64,000 nucleotides of DNA from positions 18,604 to 82,603 of the forward strand of contig NZ_JAGSOH010000019.1 of the NCBI RefSeq assembly GCF_018139625.1. Reading direction: 5' to 3'. The position numbers were made by a program, and so were the translations under genes. The stretch comes from Actinospica acidithermotolerans (GTDB lineage Bacteria > Actinomycetota > Actinomycetes > Streptomycetales > Catenulisporaceae). The stretch's first letter is position 1. Every line of letters starts with the position of its first letter. This document shows positions 7,355 to 15,744 of this stretch, piece after piece. A model generated the notes under the pieces. The model made no database searches and was not told the DNA's origin. It saw nothing but the letters and a program-made list of their open reading frames with translations.

Positions 7355-8959
7355 ATGACGATGATGTCTCAGCGCTTGTCAACTCGCCACGCCAGGGCGA
7401 CGATCGCTCTCGCCTGTGTCGGGGTGTTCGTCTCCTACCTGCCCGTCGTCGGGGTCTCGACCGCCCTCCCGGTGATTCAACAGGCGCTCAACGCGTCGAC
7501 AGCCGGACTGCAGTGGATCACCGACGCGTTCATCCTGCCGACCACCGCGCTCCTGCTCTCCTTCGGTGTGATCGGCGATCTGTTCGGACGCAAGAAGGTC
7601 TACCTGGCCGGACTCGGCTTCACGGTGATCGGCTGCCTGATCGCGCTGACCGCGCACAGCGTGCTGCAGGTGTGCATCGGGCAGGCGCTGACCGGCGTCG
7701 GCACGGCCGCCCTGCTGCCGTCGACGATCGGCCTGATCGCGCACGTGTGCCCGGACCACCGGGCGCGGGCGAAGGCTATCGCCGCGTGGACGGCGTCGCT
7801 GGGGCTCGGGCTGACGCTCGGGCCGCTGATCAACGGGCAGATCCTCGAGCACGTCGGCTGGCGCTGGATCTTCCTGCCGACGCTCGTGCTCGGCGCGGCC
7901 ATCGCCGTGCTCGGCGCGTTGACGGTGGCCGATTCACGGTCCGACCGTGAGCGGCACCTCGACATGCCCGGCCAGATCCTCGCGGTCGTCGGCATCACCG
8001 GCCTGGTGTACGGCGTGATCGAGGGCGGCGGAACGGCCGGCTGGAGCTCCCCGCTGGTCATCGGCGCGTTCGTGCTGGCGGCTGTGGCGCTCGTCGCCTT
8101 CGTGTTCGTCGAGCGCGACACGTACCCGATGCTGAATCTGCGCCTCTTCCGCTCGCCGGCGTTCTCCGGCGCCGCCGTCGTCATGGCGGTGCTGCTGTTC
8201 GCTCAGGTCGGCCTGGTGTTCGCACTCAGCGAGTACTTCGGCCTGGTACGCGGCGCCTCCGCCTGGGACATCGGCGTGCGGCTGATCGCGCTCAACGGAT
8301 TCACCGTCGTCCTCGGCCCGCTGGTCGGCCGGATGATGAACCGCCTCAACGCCGGGCTGGTGCTGTTCATCGGCCTGCTCATCGCGGGCGTCGGCGCCCT
8401 GCTGGTGAACCTCATCGACGCCGGCACGAGCACGCTCAAGGCCGCGCTCGTCATCGGCGTGCTGGGCATCGGGATCGCGCTCGCGATGGCGCCGATCACC
8501 ACCATCGCCGTCGACAGCGTCCCGCGCCGCCTCGCGGCGACCGCCGGGTCCGCCAACAGCGCGCTGCGGCAGATCGGCAGCGCGCTCGGCCCGGCGATCT
8601 TCGGCGTGATCCTCACGGACCGGACGCTGGCCACGCTTCCCGGCCACCTCGCCGCCACCGGTCTGAGCCAGGCCGACCAGGGGCAGATCAACGGCACGGT
8701 GTCGGCCGTCGGCATCCAGGCGGGCGCGTTCCTGCACCTGTCGACGGAGCAGTCCACCGGACAGGCGCTCGCGGCGTACGGCGAGAGCTTCACCGACGCG
8801 CTGCACACGTGCGCCTGGGTCGGCGGTATCGGCATCCTCGCCGCCGCGGCCGTCTCGCTCGTGCTGATCGGCGTGCGCAAGCGCAGCGGCGATGGGAACG
8901 CGGACGACGGCGTTGCCGGGGCGGACTCGACTCCCGCCGCCCGGGAAGCGGTCCGCTGA
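7355..8959 (+). CDS. MFS drug exporter, DHA2 (14-TM) type
   Basis: A 534-residue proton-driven multidrug exporter in the cytoplasmic membrane. Motif A is GVIGDLFGRKKVYLAG after the second helix. The motif-C region in helix 5 is GLGLTLGPLINGQILEHVGW. Hydrophobic segments cover nearly the whole length. The C-terminus after about residue 510 is a short polar tail. No Shine-Dalgarno is seen before the ATG; GATACT lies 6 bases upstream, so the transcript may be leaderless. The stop codon is inside a 23-bp tandem duplication and a strong terminator follows. Confidence 0.87.
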   Translation: MTMMSQRLSTRHARATIALACVGVFVSYLPVVGVSTALPVIQQALNASTAGLQWITDAFILPTTALLLSFGVIGDLFGRKKVYLAGLGFTVIGCLIALTAHSVLQVCIGQALTGVGTAALLPSTIGLIAHVCPDHRARAKAIAAWTASLGLGLTLGPLINGQILEHVGWRWIFLPTLVLGAAIAVLGALTVADSRSDRERHLDMPGQILAVVGITGLVYGVIEGGGTAGWSSPLVIGAFVLAAVALVAFVFVERDTYPMLNLRLFRSPAFSGAAVVMAVLLFAQVGLVFALSEYFGLVRGASAWDIGVRLIALNGFTVVLGPLVGRMMNRLNAGLVLFIGLLIAGVGALLVNLIDAGTSTLKAALVIGVLGIGIALAMAPITTIAVDSVPRRLAATAGSANSALRQIGSALGPAIFGVILTDRTLATLPGHLAATGLSQADQGQINGTVSAVGIQAGAFLHLSTEQSTGQALAAYGESFTDALHTCAWVGGIGILAAAAVSLVLIGVRKRSGDGNADDGVAGADSTPAAREAVR

Positions 8960-9001
8960 CGGGGACGATGGAAGAAGGCTGACGGGGACGATGGAGGAAA
9001 G
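8956..9001. repeat. 23-bp tandem duplication across the MFS stop codon
   Basis: Two adjacent 23-bp copies of a sequence beginning CTGACGGGGACGATGGA (8956-8978 and 8979-9001). The first contains the TGA stop codon and the second repeats it. Confidence 0.75.
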
Positions 9002-9005
9002 AAGT

Positions 9006-9057
9006 CGCCGGAGGTCGGTGCGTCGCGGCAATCGCCGGTCCGCACCGACCTCCGGCG
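9006..9057 (+). terminator. terminator after the MFS gene
   Basis: Perfect 17-bp arms CGCCGGAGGTCGGTGCG / CGCACCGACCTCCGGCG with an 18-nt loop, followed by TTT. Its right arm resembles the repeat unit found at 9100-9240. Confidence 0.75.
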
Positions 9058-9099
9058 TTTCGTGCGACCTGCTGCGGCGTTAGGTATCGGCCTCCGCCG

Positions 9100-9240
9100 T
9101 TACGCGCCGACTTCCGCCGTTCCGCTGCCCCCGACCGTTACGCACCGACCTCCGCCGTTCCGCGGCGCCCCCCGACCGTTACGCACCGACCTCCGCCGTT
9201 CCGCTGCCCCCGACCGTTACGCGCCGACCTCCGGCGGTAC
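9100..9240. repeat. tandem repeats built from the 3' end of the citryl-CoA lyase-like gene
   Basis: Four units of 38-41 bp, each starting TTACGCRCCGACYTCCG, at 9100, 9138, 9179 and 9217. The last one is the true end of the minus-strand gene, including its TAA. The other three repeat that end downstream. Too few and too uneven to be CRISPR. Confidence 0.8.
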
Positions 9241-10008
9241 GTAGCGGGCGTTGCGGTCCACGGTCAGGTAGATCGAGTTGGCGACAGGTCGGGTGATCTC
9301 CTCGGCGATGTGCCCGATCAGCCCGGCGCAGCGGGCCAGCAGCACCGCGGCCCGTAGCAGTTCCTGGGGCAGGCCGAGGTCCGCGAGGGCGGCGCCGCTG
9401 ACTCCGGCGCCGTTCAGCGGCAGGGTCTTGCCGAGCACGTCGGGGTGCACGCGGCCGATCGCCTCGAACAGCGCCAGGTGCGGGCCGTAGAGCTGCTCCT
9501 CGTGCGCGATCTCGATCAGGCGGGGGGTTCGCGGGTCGCGTTCCTTGTGCACGGGGTGGCCGAGTCCGGGCACGAACTTTCCGGCCGCCTTGCTCCGCGC
9601 GACCGCGGCGCGCGCGAGTTCGTCCCACGCCGCGTCGTCCTTCGGCAGGTCGGGGGCATCCGCGAGCACGTCGGCCAAGTAGCGTCCGGTGTCCTCGGTG
9701 ACGCCGAGGAACCGCGAGCCGCCGCCGAGCAGTCCGGCGGCGAGCGCGCCCTGCACGGCGTCGGGGGCGCTGAGGTACGTCAGGCGCGCGGCGATCGCGG
9801 TGGGGGTGAAGCCGTGGTCGGCCAGACCGATCAGCACCGCCTCGAACAGCCGCGCCTCGCCGGGGGTCGGGCGGCGGCGCGTGATCAGCCAGAACGCCAG
9901 CTCGCCGAAGCCGACCTCGCCCATCAGATCGCCGGCCACGTCCTGGCCGAGCAGGAAGATGTGCTCGGCGTCCGAGGTGCCGAGCGAGGTGGGGTATTGG
10001 AGCGTCAC
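9217..10008 (-). CDS. citryl-CoA lyase / short citrate-synthase-fold enzyme
   Basis: A 263-residue protein with the citrate-synthase fold but much shorter than true citrate synthase (about 370-430). This is the size of stand-alone citryl-CoA lyases, which split a 3-hydroxy-acyl-CoA into acetyl-CoA and an oxoacid. The active-site His segments are PGLGHPVHKERDPRTPRL and GLIGHIAEEITRPVA. The GTG at 10008 overlaps the stop of the upstream CoA-transferase as GTGA, so the two proteins are translationally coupled. The natural step is CoA activation by the transferase and then cleavage here. The substrate is inferred, not shown. Confidence 0.75.
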   Translation of the reverse strand: MTLQYPTSLGTSDAEHIFLLGQDVAGDLMGEVGFGELAFWLITRRRPTPGEARLFEAVLIGLADHGFTPTAIAARLTYLSAPDAVQGALAAGLLGGGSRFLGVTEDTGRYLADVLADAPDLPKDDAAWDELARAAVARSKAAGKFVPGLGHPVHKERDPRTPRLIEIAHEEQLYGPHLALFEAIGRVHPDVLGKTLPLNGAGVSGAALADLGLPQELLRAAVLLARCAGLIGHIAEEITRPVANSIYLTVDRNARYVPPEVGA

Positions 10009-11192
10009 GGCGTGCTTCCTTCGTGTGCGGGGGAGGCGAGCCCGAGCCAGGCGCGGATCTCGTCGCCGTGCTCGCCGAGGGCCGGGGGAGCGAGGTCGTA
10101 GCGGGCGGGGGTCTCGGAGAGCCGGATCGGGTTGCGCACGGTCGGCACGTCGCCAGCCCGCACGACCGGCTCCAGGCCGAGCTCCTCGGCGAGTTCCACG
10201 CCGCCGCGCACGTCGTTGATCGGGCCGCACGGCACGCCCGCGTCGCTCAGCACCCGGAACCATTCCCGCGCCGACCTGGTCGCGAGCCGTTCGAGCAGCA
10301 GCGGGCGCAGCTGCTCGCGGTTGTCGTTGCGCCGGCCGACGGTCGCGAACCGCGCGTCGTCGGCGAGTTCCGGCACGTCGAGCGCGGCGGCGAGTTTCCG
10401 GAACTGGCTGTCGTTGCCCGCCGCGACGATGAGCTCGCCGTCGCCGGTGGGCAGGGGCTCGTACGGGAACAGGCTCAGGTGCGCATTGCCCATCCGCCCC
10501 GGGACGACCCCGCCCGCGACGTACGCCGAGGTCTGATTCACCAGCGCGGACAGGGCCGTGGACAGCAGGTTCGTCTCGACGTGCTGGCCGAGTCCGGTCG
10601 CGTCCCGGTGGTGCAGCGCGGCGAGGATGCCGATCGCCGAGTGCAGGCCGGTCATCACGTCGAAGACGGAGATTCCGGCGCGGTACGGCGGTCCGTCGGG
10701 GCCGCCGGTCAGGCTCATCAGCCCGGACATGCCCTGCACCAGCAGGTCGTAGCCGGGCAGCGAGGCGCCGGCCGCCGTGCCGAATCCGCTGATGGAGCAG
10801 TAGATGCTGCGCTCGTTCAGGGCTCTGACGGACTCGTAGCCGAGCCCGAACCTGTCCAGCCCGCCGGGCTTGAAGTTGTGGATGAACACGTCGGCGCGCT
10901 CCGCGAGCGCGCGGGCCACCTTCAGGTCCTCGGCGTCGCCGAGGTCGAGCACGATCGAGCGCTTGTTGCGGTTGACCGCCAGGTAGTAGGTGCCGGTGTC
11001 GCCGCGCCGCGGGGGCACCCAGTGCCGGGTGTCGTCGCCGCTCGGGCCCTCCACCTTGATCACCTCGGCGCCGAGGTCGGCGAGCAGCATCGTGGCGTAC
11101 GGCCCGGCGAGCACCCGGGAGAAGTCGGCGATCAGGATTCCGGACAGGGGGCCCGGGGCCGGCTCGGCCAGGTCCCGCCGCTCGCTCGTCAT
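10005..11192 (-). CDS. CaiB/BaiF class III CoA-transferase
   Basis: Moves CoA from one acyl-CoA to a carboxylic acid through an aspartyl intermediate. It has 395 residues, the usual length. Family marks are LADFSRVLAGPYATMLLADLGAEVIKVE-type N-terminus (residues about 20-48), NRNKRSIVLDL, and PGYDLLVQGMSGLMSLTG, in which the Asp is the expected nucleophile. ATG at 11192 is preceded by GGAGGTCGCC. It is the first gene of a two-gene operon with the citryl-CoA lyase-like enzyme, and a CGGACA-N2-TGTCCG operator lies 54 bases upstream. Confidence 0.85.
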   Translation of the reverse strand: MTSERRDLAEPAPGPLSGILIADFSRVLAGPYATMLLADLGAEVIKVEGPSGDDTRHWVPPRRGDTGTYYLAVNRNKRSIVLDLGDAEDLKVARALAERADVFIHNFKPGGLDRFGLGYESVRALNERSIYCSISGFGTAAGASLPGYDLLVQGMSGLMSLTGGPDGPPYRAGISVFDVMTGLHSAIGILAALHHRDATGLGQHVETNLLSTALSALVNQTSAYVAGGVVPGRMGNAHLSLFPYEPLPTGDGELIVAAGNDSQFRKLAAALDVPELADDARFATVGRRNDNREQLRPLLLERLATRSAREWFRVLSDAGVPCGPINDVRGGVELAEELGLEPVVRAGDVPTVRNPIRLSETPARYDLAPPALGEHGDEIRAWLGLASPAHEGSTP

Positions 11193-11245
11193 GGCGACCT
11201 CCGCTCCCGGGGTGGATCACCCCGATCCGCGAGGTGACCGCTGTA

Positions 11246-11259
11246 CGGACATCTGTCCG
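11246..11259. promoter_or_regulatory. operator site 1 of the catabolic island
   Basis: CGGACATCTGTCCG, arms CGGACA/TGTCCG with a 2-bp spacer, located before the CoA-transferase operon. The same arms and spacing occur at 12189-12202 before the dioxygenase operon. It is the likely binding site of the IclR regulator between them. Confidence 0.65.
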
Positions 11260-11300
11260 AAACTCTCGTCGCTCCTCGATCGCTTGTCAAGGAGCGCCGG

Positions 11301-12101
11301 TCAGCGGCGTTCCGCCTGCGGTCGCGACTGCCACAGCGCCCACTCCGCGGAGACCTCGCCGGCCGCGTGCAGCAGCTTCGGCAGGTATTCGCCGGTCAGC
11401 GTGGCGACGCTGGTCTCGGCCGCGTGCACGGTCACGTTCATCGCCGCGCGGACCCGGCCGTCGCCGTCCCGCACCGGCACCGCCACGGAGCGGACGCCCG
11501 GCGCGAGCTCCTCGTCGGCCAGCGCCCAGCCGCGCGCCCGGACCGTGCGCAGCTCCTGCTCGATCTCCGCGGGGCCGCGTTCGGCGGTCGGCGCGAGGCC
11601 CGACCTGCTCGGCTCCTTCAGAGTCTCCACCAGCTCGTTCGGGTCGAGCGCGGCGAGCAGCACCTTGCCCTGCGAGGTGCGCAGCGCCGGGAACCTCGTG
11701 CCGATCTGCACCCGCAGCGCGATGATCTTCGGCACCGAGACGCGGGCCACGTAGACGATGTCCGAGCCGTCGAGCTGGCTCATCGAGCTCGACTCGCCGG
11801 TCTGCGCCACCAGTTCCTCGAGGTGCGGCCGCGCGATGTCCCACAGGCCGAGCGAGCCGACGTACGCCATGCCCAGGCGCAGCACCCGCGGCGTGAGCAC
11901 GTACCCGCCGCCGTCCGCCCGCACGTAGCCGAGCTCCTCCAGCGTGAGCAGCAGCCGGCGCGCGGTCGGCCTGGCCAGATCGGCGGCGGCCGCGATCTCG
12001 CTCAGCGTCATCCGCGGCCGCGTCTCGTCGAAGCACGCCAGCACGTCGAGACCGCGGGCCAGCGCCTCGACGAAGTCGGGGCCGGTGCCACGTCGTACCA
12101 C
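11301..12101 (-). CDS. IclR-family transcriptional regulator
   Basis: A 266-residue DNA-binding regulator. An N-terminal winged helix-turn-helix (MTLSEIAAAADLARPTARRLLLTL, about residues 29-52) is followed by the ligand-binding IclR domain (ARVSVPKIIALRVQIGTRFP, SQGKVLLAALDP, SVAVPVRDGDGRVRAAMNV). It resembles the PcaR/PobR branch that senses aromatic acids. The GTG at 12101 is chosen because GGAGGT stands 5 bases upstream; the longer ORF start lies in the divergent promoter. It sits between the two operons that carry identical operators. Confidence 0.87.
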   Translation of the reverse strand: MVRRGTGPDFVEALARGLDVLACFDETRPRMTLSEIAAAADLARPTARRLLLTLEELGYVRADGGGYVLTPRVLRLGMAYVGSLGLWDIARPHLEELVAQTGESSSMSQLDGSDIVYVARVSVPKIIALRVQIGTRFPALRTSQGKVLLAALDPNELVETLKEPSRSGLAPTAERGPAEIEQELRTVRARGWALADEELAPGVRSVAVPVRDGDGRVRAAMNVTVHAAETSVATLTGEYLPKLLHAAGEVSAEWALWQSRPQAERR

Positions 12102-12141
12102 TGCACACCTCCGAGCGGGGGATCCGTCCGCCCCAAGACTA

Positions 12142-12170
12142 TTGACATTACCGACCGCCTGGCGCAGGGT
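12142..12170 (+). promoter_or_regulatory. candidate promoter of the dioxygenase operon
   Basis: TTGACA at 12142-12147, a 17-bp spacer, then CAGGGT. The operator at 12189-12202 lies just downstream of the expected transcription start, a position suited to repression. Confidence 0.4.
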
Positions 12171-12188
12171 TCGGGTAGCGCCGCTCTG

Positions 12189-12202
12189 CGGACAGTTGTC
12201 CG
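12189..12202. promoter_or_regulatory. operator site 2 of the catabolic island
   Basis: CGGACAGTTGTCCG, 30 bases before the LigB-type gene and 88 bases before the divergent iclR-type gene. Arms and spacing are the same as at 11246-11259. Confidence 0.65.
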
Positions 12203-12231
12203 ATCGTACTCCCGGCTGGAAGGAGGGGCCC

Positions 12232-13092
12232 GTGGCGAAGCTCGTCGCCATCCTGGCCACCACGCACCATCCGTTCTACTACCGCACCAGCCGGCTGCCC
12301 GCCGAGCAGGCGCCGCCGTTTGCGGCCGAGTGGGTGCGGAAGGTCGCCGCCTACCGGGAGACGCTGACCCGGGTGCGCCCGGACGTGCTCGTCATGGTCG
12401 GCTCCGACCACTTCCACCAGCTCTGGCTGGACAACATGCCGCAGTTCCTGGTCGGCAAGGCGCCCTTCTACGACGCGAACTACTACAACGAGGAGCGCGA
12501 ATTCGGGCTGCCGCGATTGCTGCTCATGGGGCACGAGGAGCTGTCCGCGTACATCCTGCGCGAGGGCATCGACCGCGGCTTCGACCTCGCGTTCTCCAAC
12601 GAGCTGCGCGTCGACCACTCGATCACCTGCCCGATCCTGACGGTGCGTCCGGACAACGATCTTCCGGTGGTGCCGATCTACACCAACATCTTCGCGCCGC
12701 CGCTGCCGCGCCCCGAGCGCTTCGTCGCACTCGGGCGCACGCTGCGCGAGCTGATCGACTCCTGGCCGAGCCACCTGCGCGTCGCCGCGATCGGCACCGG
12801 GCACCTCTCGCTGGAGCTCGGCGGCCCGCGCCAGTTCGGCCCGCACGGCCCCGACCCCGAGTTCGACGCGAGGGCCGTCGAGTGGATCGCCAAGGGGGAC
12901 ATCGACGGCTGCCTAGCGAACGTGACGCTCGAGAGCCTGCACGAGCCGGGCAACGCGACGCACGGGTTCATGGATTTCATGCTGATGATGGGCCTCGCCG
13001 GCTACGCCGAGGCCGACTACGCGGACAGCCTCGACCTGTTCCACACGATGGAGGCCTACTTCACCTGGTACCCGAACGGAGCCGACGCGTGA
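12232..13092 (+). CDS. class II extradiol ring-cleavage dioxygenase, LigB-type catalytic subunit
   Basis: Opens a catechol-type aromatic ring next to the hydroxyls using Fe(II) and O2. It is 286 residues, the usual LigB size. Likely iron and acid-base histidines are in ATTHHPFYYRTS (near the N-terminus), GSDHFHQLW, LRVDHSITCPI and GTGHLSLELGGPRQFG, in the LigB order. The GTG at 12232 follows AAGGAGGGGCCC. Its stop overlaps the LigA-like partner start (GTGA), so the subunits are made together. The exact catechol is not deducible. Confidence 0.85.
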   Translation: MAKLVAILATTHHPFYYRTSRLPAEQAPPFAAEWVRKVAAYRETLTRVRPDVLVMVGSDHFHQLWLDNMPQFLVGKAPFYDANYYNEEREFGLPRLLLMGHEELSAYILREGIDRGFDLAFSNELRVDHSITCPILTVRPDNDLPVVPIYTNIFAPPLPRPERFVALGRTLRELIDSWPSHLRVAAIGTGHLSLELGGPRQFGPHGPDPEFDARAVEWIAKGDIDGCLANVTLESLHEPGNATHGFMDFMLMMGLAGYAEADYADSLDLFHTMEAYFTWYPNGADA

Positions 13093-13451
13093 GCAAGTAC
13101 CTGGTGGACAAGTTCCTCTTCACGATCGACCGGGACCCCGAGCTCGTCGAGCGCTACCGCGAGGATCCGGCCGGGACGGTCGAATGGTGGGAGCGCGAGC
13201 AGGCCGGACGCATCCTGAACTGCCCCGACGCCGAGGCCACGACGTGGCTCGCGTTCACCGAATCCGAACGCGCCGCGCTCGCCGGGCACGACCACGTCGC
13301 GCTGTTCGAACTCGGCGCGCACCCGTTTCTGACGCTGACGCTCTGGATCGCCATGTTCGAGCGCGATCACGAGGAGCCGCTCGCGATGCAGCTGGACTAC
13401 GCCGCGAGGCTCGCGCACAAGTCGCTGCCGTACCCCGATATCAGCACCTGA
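13089..13451 (+). CDS. LigA-type small subunit of the extradiol dioxygenase
   Basis: A 120-residue helical protein like the alpha chain of protocatechuate 4,5-dioxygenase, which covers the active site of the catalytic chain. The segments FLFTIDRDPELVERYREDP and LFELGAHPFLTLTLW fit that family. GTG at 13089 overlaps the LigB-type stop by 4 bases. Confidence 0.75.
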   Translation: MSKYLVDKFLFTIDRDPELVERYREDPAGTVEWWEREQAGRILNCPDAEATTWLAFTESERAALAGHDHVALFELGAHPFLTLTLWIAMFERDHEEPLAMQLDYAARLAHKSLPYPDIST

Positions 13452-13480
13452 CTTCCCCTCCTCAACGACGAGGTCTCTCC

Positions 13481-14944
13481 ATGACTGCTGAATTCACCCC
13501 CGGCCGGCCGATCGTCTTCCGCAACGCCACCATCCTGACGATGGAGGCGGGCGGCGACATCGAGAACGGGGACCTGCTCGTCGTCGGCGAACGCATCGCC
13601 GCCGTCGGCCGCGCGCTGGCCGTGCCCGACGACGCGATCGAGATCGACGCGTCCGGCGGAATCCTGATGCCCGGCATGGTCGACACGCACCGGCACATGT
13701 GGCAGACCGCGCTGCGCGGCTTCGGCGCGGACTGGACGCTCAGCCAGTACTTCGTGTTCTACTACCTCACCTGGGGCAAGATCTTCCGCCCCGAGGACAT
13801 CCACGCCGGCAATGTGCTGGCCGCGATCGAGGCCATCGACGCGGGCGTCACCACGACGCTCGACTGGTCGCACGGCCTGCAGACCGTCGAGCACGGGGAG
13901 GCCGCGGCCGACGCGCTGCGCACCGCCCCCGGGCGCTTCGTGCTCGCCTACGGCAATCTGCTCGGCGCGCCGTGGGAATGGGCCAACAGCAAGGACTTCC
14001 GCGCCTTCGCCGAGCGCATGTCCGGCGCCCGCGACGAGAAACTCGGCTTCCAGCTCGCCTTCGACGTCACCGCCGACCCGGCGTTCCCCGAGCGAGGGGC
14101 GTTCGAGGCCGCGCGCGAGCTCGGCCTGCGCGTGACGACGCACGCGGGCGTGTGGGGTGCGACGAACGACGAGAGCATCCGCCTGATGTGGGACCACGGC
14201 TTCATGACGCCGGACGTCACCTACGTTCACGCCGCGACCCTCACCGACGACTCGTACCAGCGCATCGCCGCGTCCGGCGGCACAGTCTCGGTCTCGACCG
14301 AGAGCGAGCAGAGCGCCGGACAGGGCTACCCGCCCACCTGGCAGCTGCGCAAGCACGGCATCCCGGTCTCCCTCTCCATGGACACAAGCGTGTGGTGGAG
14401 CGCGGACCTCTTCTCCGCCATGCGCGCCACGCTCTCCGCCGACCGCTCGCGCGAGCACCTCGAAGCGCACGCCGCCGGGGAAACCGTCGTGCACAACCGG
14501 CTGCGTGCCGAGGAGGTCGCGCGCTGGGCCACGGTCGGCGGCGCCCAGGCGCTCGGACTCGACGGCCTGATCGGCTCGCTGACGGTGGGCAAGAAGGCTG
14601 ACATCGTTTTGATCAAGAACGACGACAGCCCGGCGATGTACCCGCTGCTGCACCCCTACGGCAGCCTCGTCTTCCAGGCGGGACGCGGCGACGTGCACAC
14701 CGTGCTCGTCAACGGTGAAGTCCTCAAGCACGCCGGCAAGCTTCAGCCCGGTCCGGCCGCCGCGCTCGCGTCCGCGAAGCAGGAAGTAGCCCGCACGCTC
14801 GACTACGCCCGCGCCACGATGGGCGACGAGGCCTGGCGCGAGGGTATGGCCCCTGAGATCCCGAGCACCGAGCGCATCCAGAACCCGTACACGTACACGG
14901 ATTTCGACGGCGGCGACGACCGCCACCGCGCCCAGGAGGCGTGA
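13481..14944 (+). CDS. amidohydrolase, ATZ/TRZ (8-oxoguanine deaminase-like) family
   Basis: A metal-dependent deaminase, chlorohydrolase or amidase. It has 487 residues, slightly long because of a C-terminal extension. Metal ligands are visible as GMVDTHRHMWQTALRG (His-x-His), RVTTHAGVWG, VTYVHAATLTDD and SLSMDTSVWW (Asp). The C-terminal GSLTVGKKADIVLIK closes the beta-sandwich, as in the family. It follows the dioxygenase genes by 29 bases and is probably in the same operon. It could remove an amino or amide group from an N-containing aromatic before or after ring cleavage; this is inference. Confidence 0.85.
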   Translation: MTAEFTPGRPIVFRNATILTMEAGGDIENGDLLVVGERIAAVGRALAVPDDAIEIDASGGILMPGMVDTHRHMWQTALRGFGADWTLSQYFVFYYLTWGKIFRPEDIHAGNVLAAIEAIDAGVTTTLDWSHGLQTVEHGEAAADALRTAPGRFVLAYGNLLGAPWEWANSKDFRAFAERMSGARDEKLGFQLAFDVTADPAFPERGAFEAARELGLRVTTHAGVWGATNDESIRLMWDHGFMTPDVTYVHAATLTDDSYQRIAASGGTVSVSTESEQSAGQGYPPTWQLRKHGIPVSLSMDTSVWWSADLFSAMRATLSADRSREHLEAHAAGETVVHNRLRAEEVARWATVGGAQALGLDGLIGSLTVGKKADIVLIKNDDSPAMYPLLHPYGSLVFQAGRGDVHTVLVNGEVLKHAGKLQPGPAAALASAKQEVARTLDYARATMGDEAWREGMAPEIPSTERIQNPYTYTDFDGGDDRHRAQEA

Positions 14945-14985
14945 CCGAGAGCTGATTCAGACGGAAGCGATCGAGGCGGAAGACA

Positions 14986-15034
14986 GCCGAAGCCGGGAGC
15001 GCATCCGCATCCGCGTCCGCGTCCCGGCTTCGGC
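14986..15034. terminator. terminator after the dioxygenase operon
   Basis: Perfect 13-bp arms GCCGAAGCCGGGA / TCCCGGCTTCGGC. The 23-nt loop is made of GCATCC/GCGTCC hexamers. It separates the operon from the convergent DUF4383 gene. Confidence 0.7.
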
Positions 15035-15133
15035 GTGTTAGGGGGCTGCTCAGGGCGTCGCGGGTACGGCCGCCGACAGATCGATCGGCCCGAGGCCGCT
15101 ACCAGTCCCGACGCCCCTACCAGGCCGGACGGC

Positions 15134-15697
15134 CTAGTCCCGCCGGACGCCGGGGAGCGCTCCGGCGGGAGGGGCCACCGCGTGGGCGGCGGGCTCCAGG
15201 GCCGGGTGCGCCTGCGCGGCGGATTCGGCCTCGGCTTCGGCCGGGTGGCGCGCCTTCCAGTACGGGTTGTCGTGCGGGAGGCCGCCGCTGACCCGGCCGT
15301 AGGCGCCGAAGGTCATCAGCATGACGCCGACGGCGAAGCTGAACATGACGTTCTGCAGGTGGAAGGCGAGGAAGTTCGCCTGCGTGTCGAGCAGCGCCAG
15401 GTTGACGAAGCCGCTGATGTAGAACACGAAGCCCATGCCGAGGTTGATGTTGGACGCCATGTTCCCGCCGATGAGGGCCCCCGCGATCAGGATCGCCGCG
15501 GCCACGATGGAGATCACGCTCAGCAGCCCATTGCTCGACAAGCCGATCACCCGGTCGCCCTGGGTGCTGAAGAAGGCGAGCTGATCGAGCAGCCCCAGCA
15601 CGCCGAACACGAGCAGCATCAGCCCCATCAGGCCGGCGCCGTAGCGGTAGACGCGGCCGAGGCGGTGGTCCTTCGGGAGGTGGTTCTGGAACGGCAT
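15134..15697 (-). CDS. DUF4383-type membrane protein
   Basis: A 187-residue protein with four hydrophobic helices (about residues 20-40, 58-78, 87-105, 114-132) and a cytoplasmic Ala/Pro-rich tail. The start region RVYRYGAGLMGLMLLVFGVL and FLAFHLQNVMFSFAVGVML fit the DUF4383 family, whose function is unknown. ATG at 15697 is preceded by GGAGGAAGAAGACC. It is downstream of, and probably co-transcribed with, the SDR/DUF2867 gene. Confidence 0.75.
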   Translation of the reverse strand: MPFQNHLPKDHRLGRVYRYGAGLMGLMLLVFGVLGLLDQLAFFSTQGDRVIGLSSNGLLSVISIVAAAILIAGALIGGNMASNINLGMGFVFYISGFVNLALLDTQANFLAFHLQNVMFSFAVGVMLMTFGAYGRVSGGLPHDNPYWKARHPAEAEAESAAQAHPALEPAAHAVAPPAGALPGVRRD

Positions 15698-15744
15698 GGT
15701 CTTCTTCCTCCGATCGGGCACTGCAAGGATTGCGGCGAGGGGCG

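Noticed and set aside
9100..9240. Regular repeats that could suggest a CRISPR array
   Set aside because: There are no unique spacers. The units are tandem copies of the neighbouring gene's 3' end.
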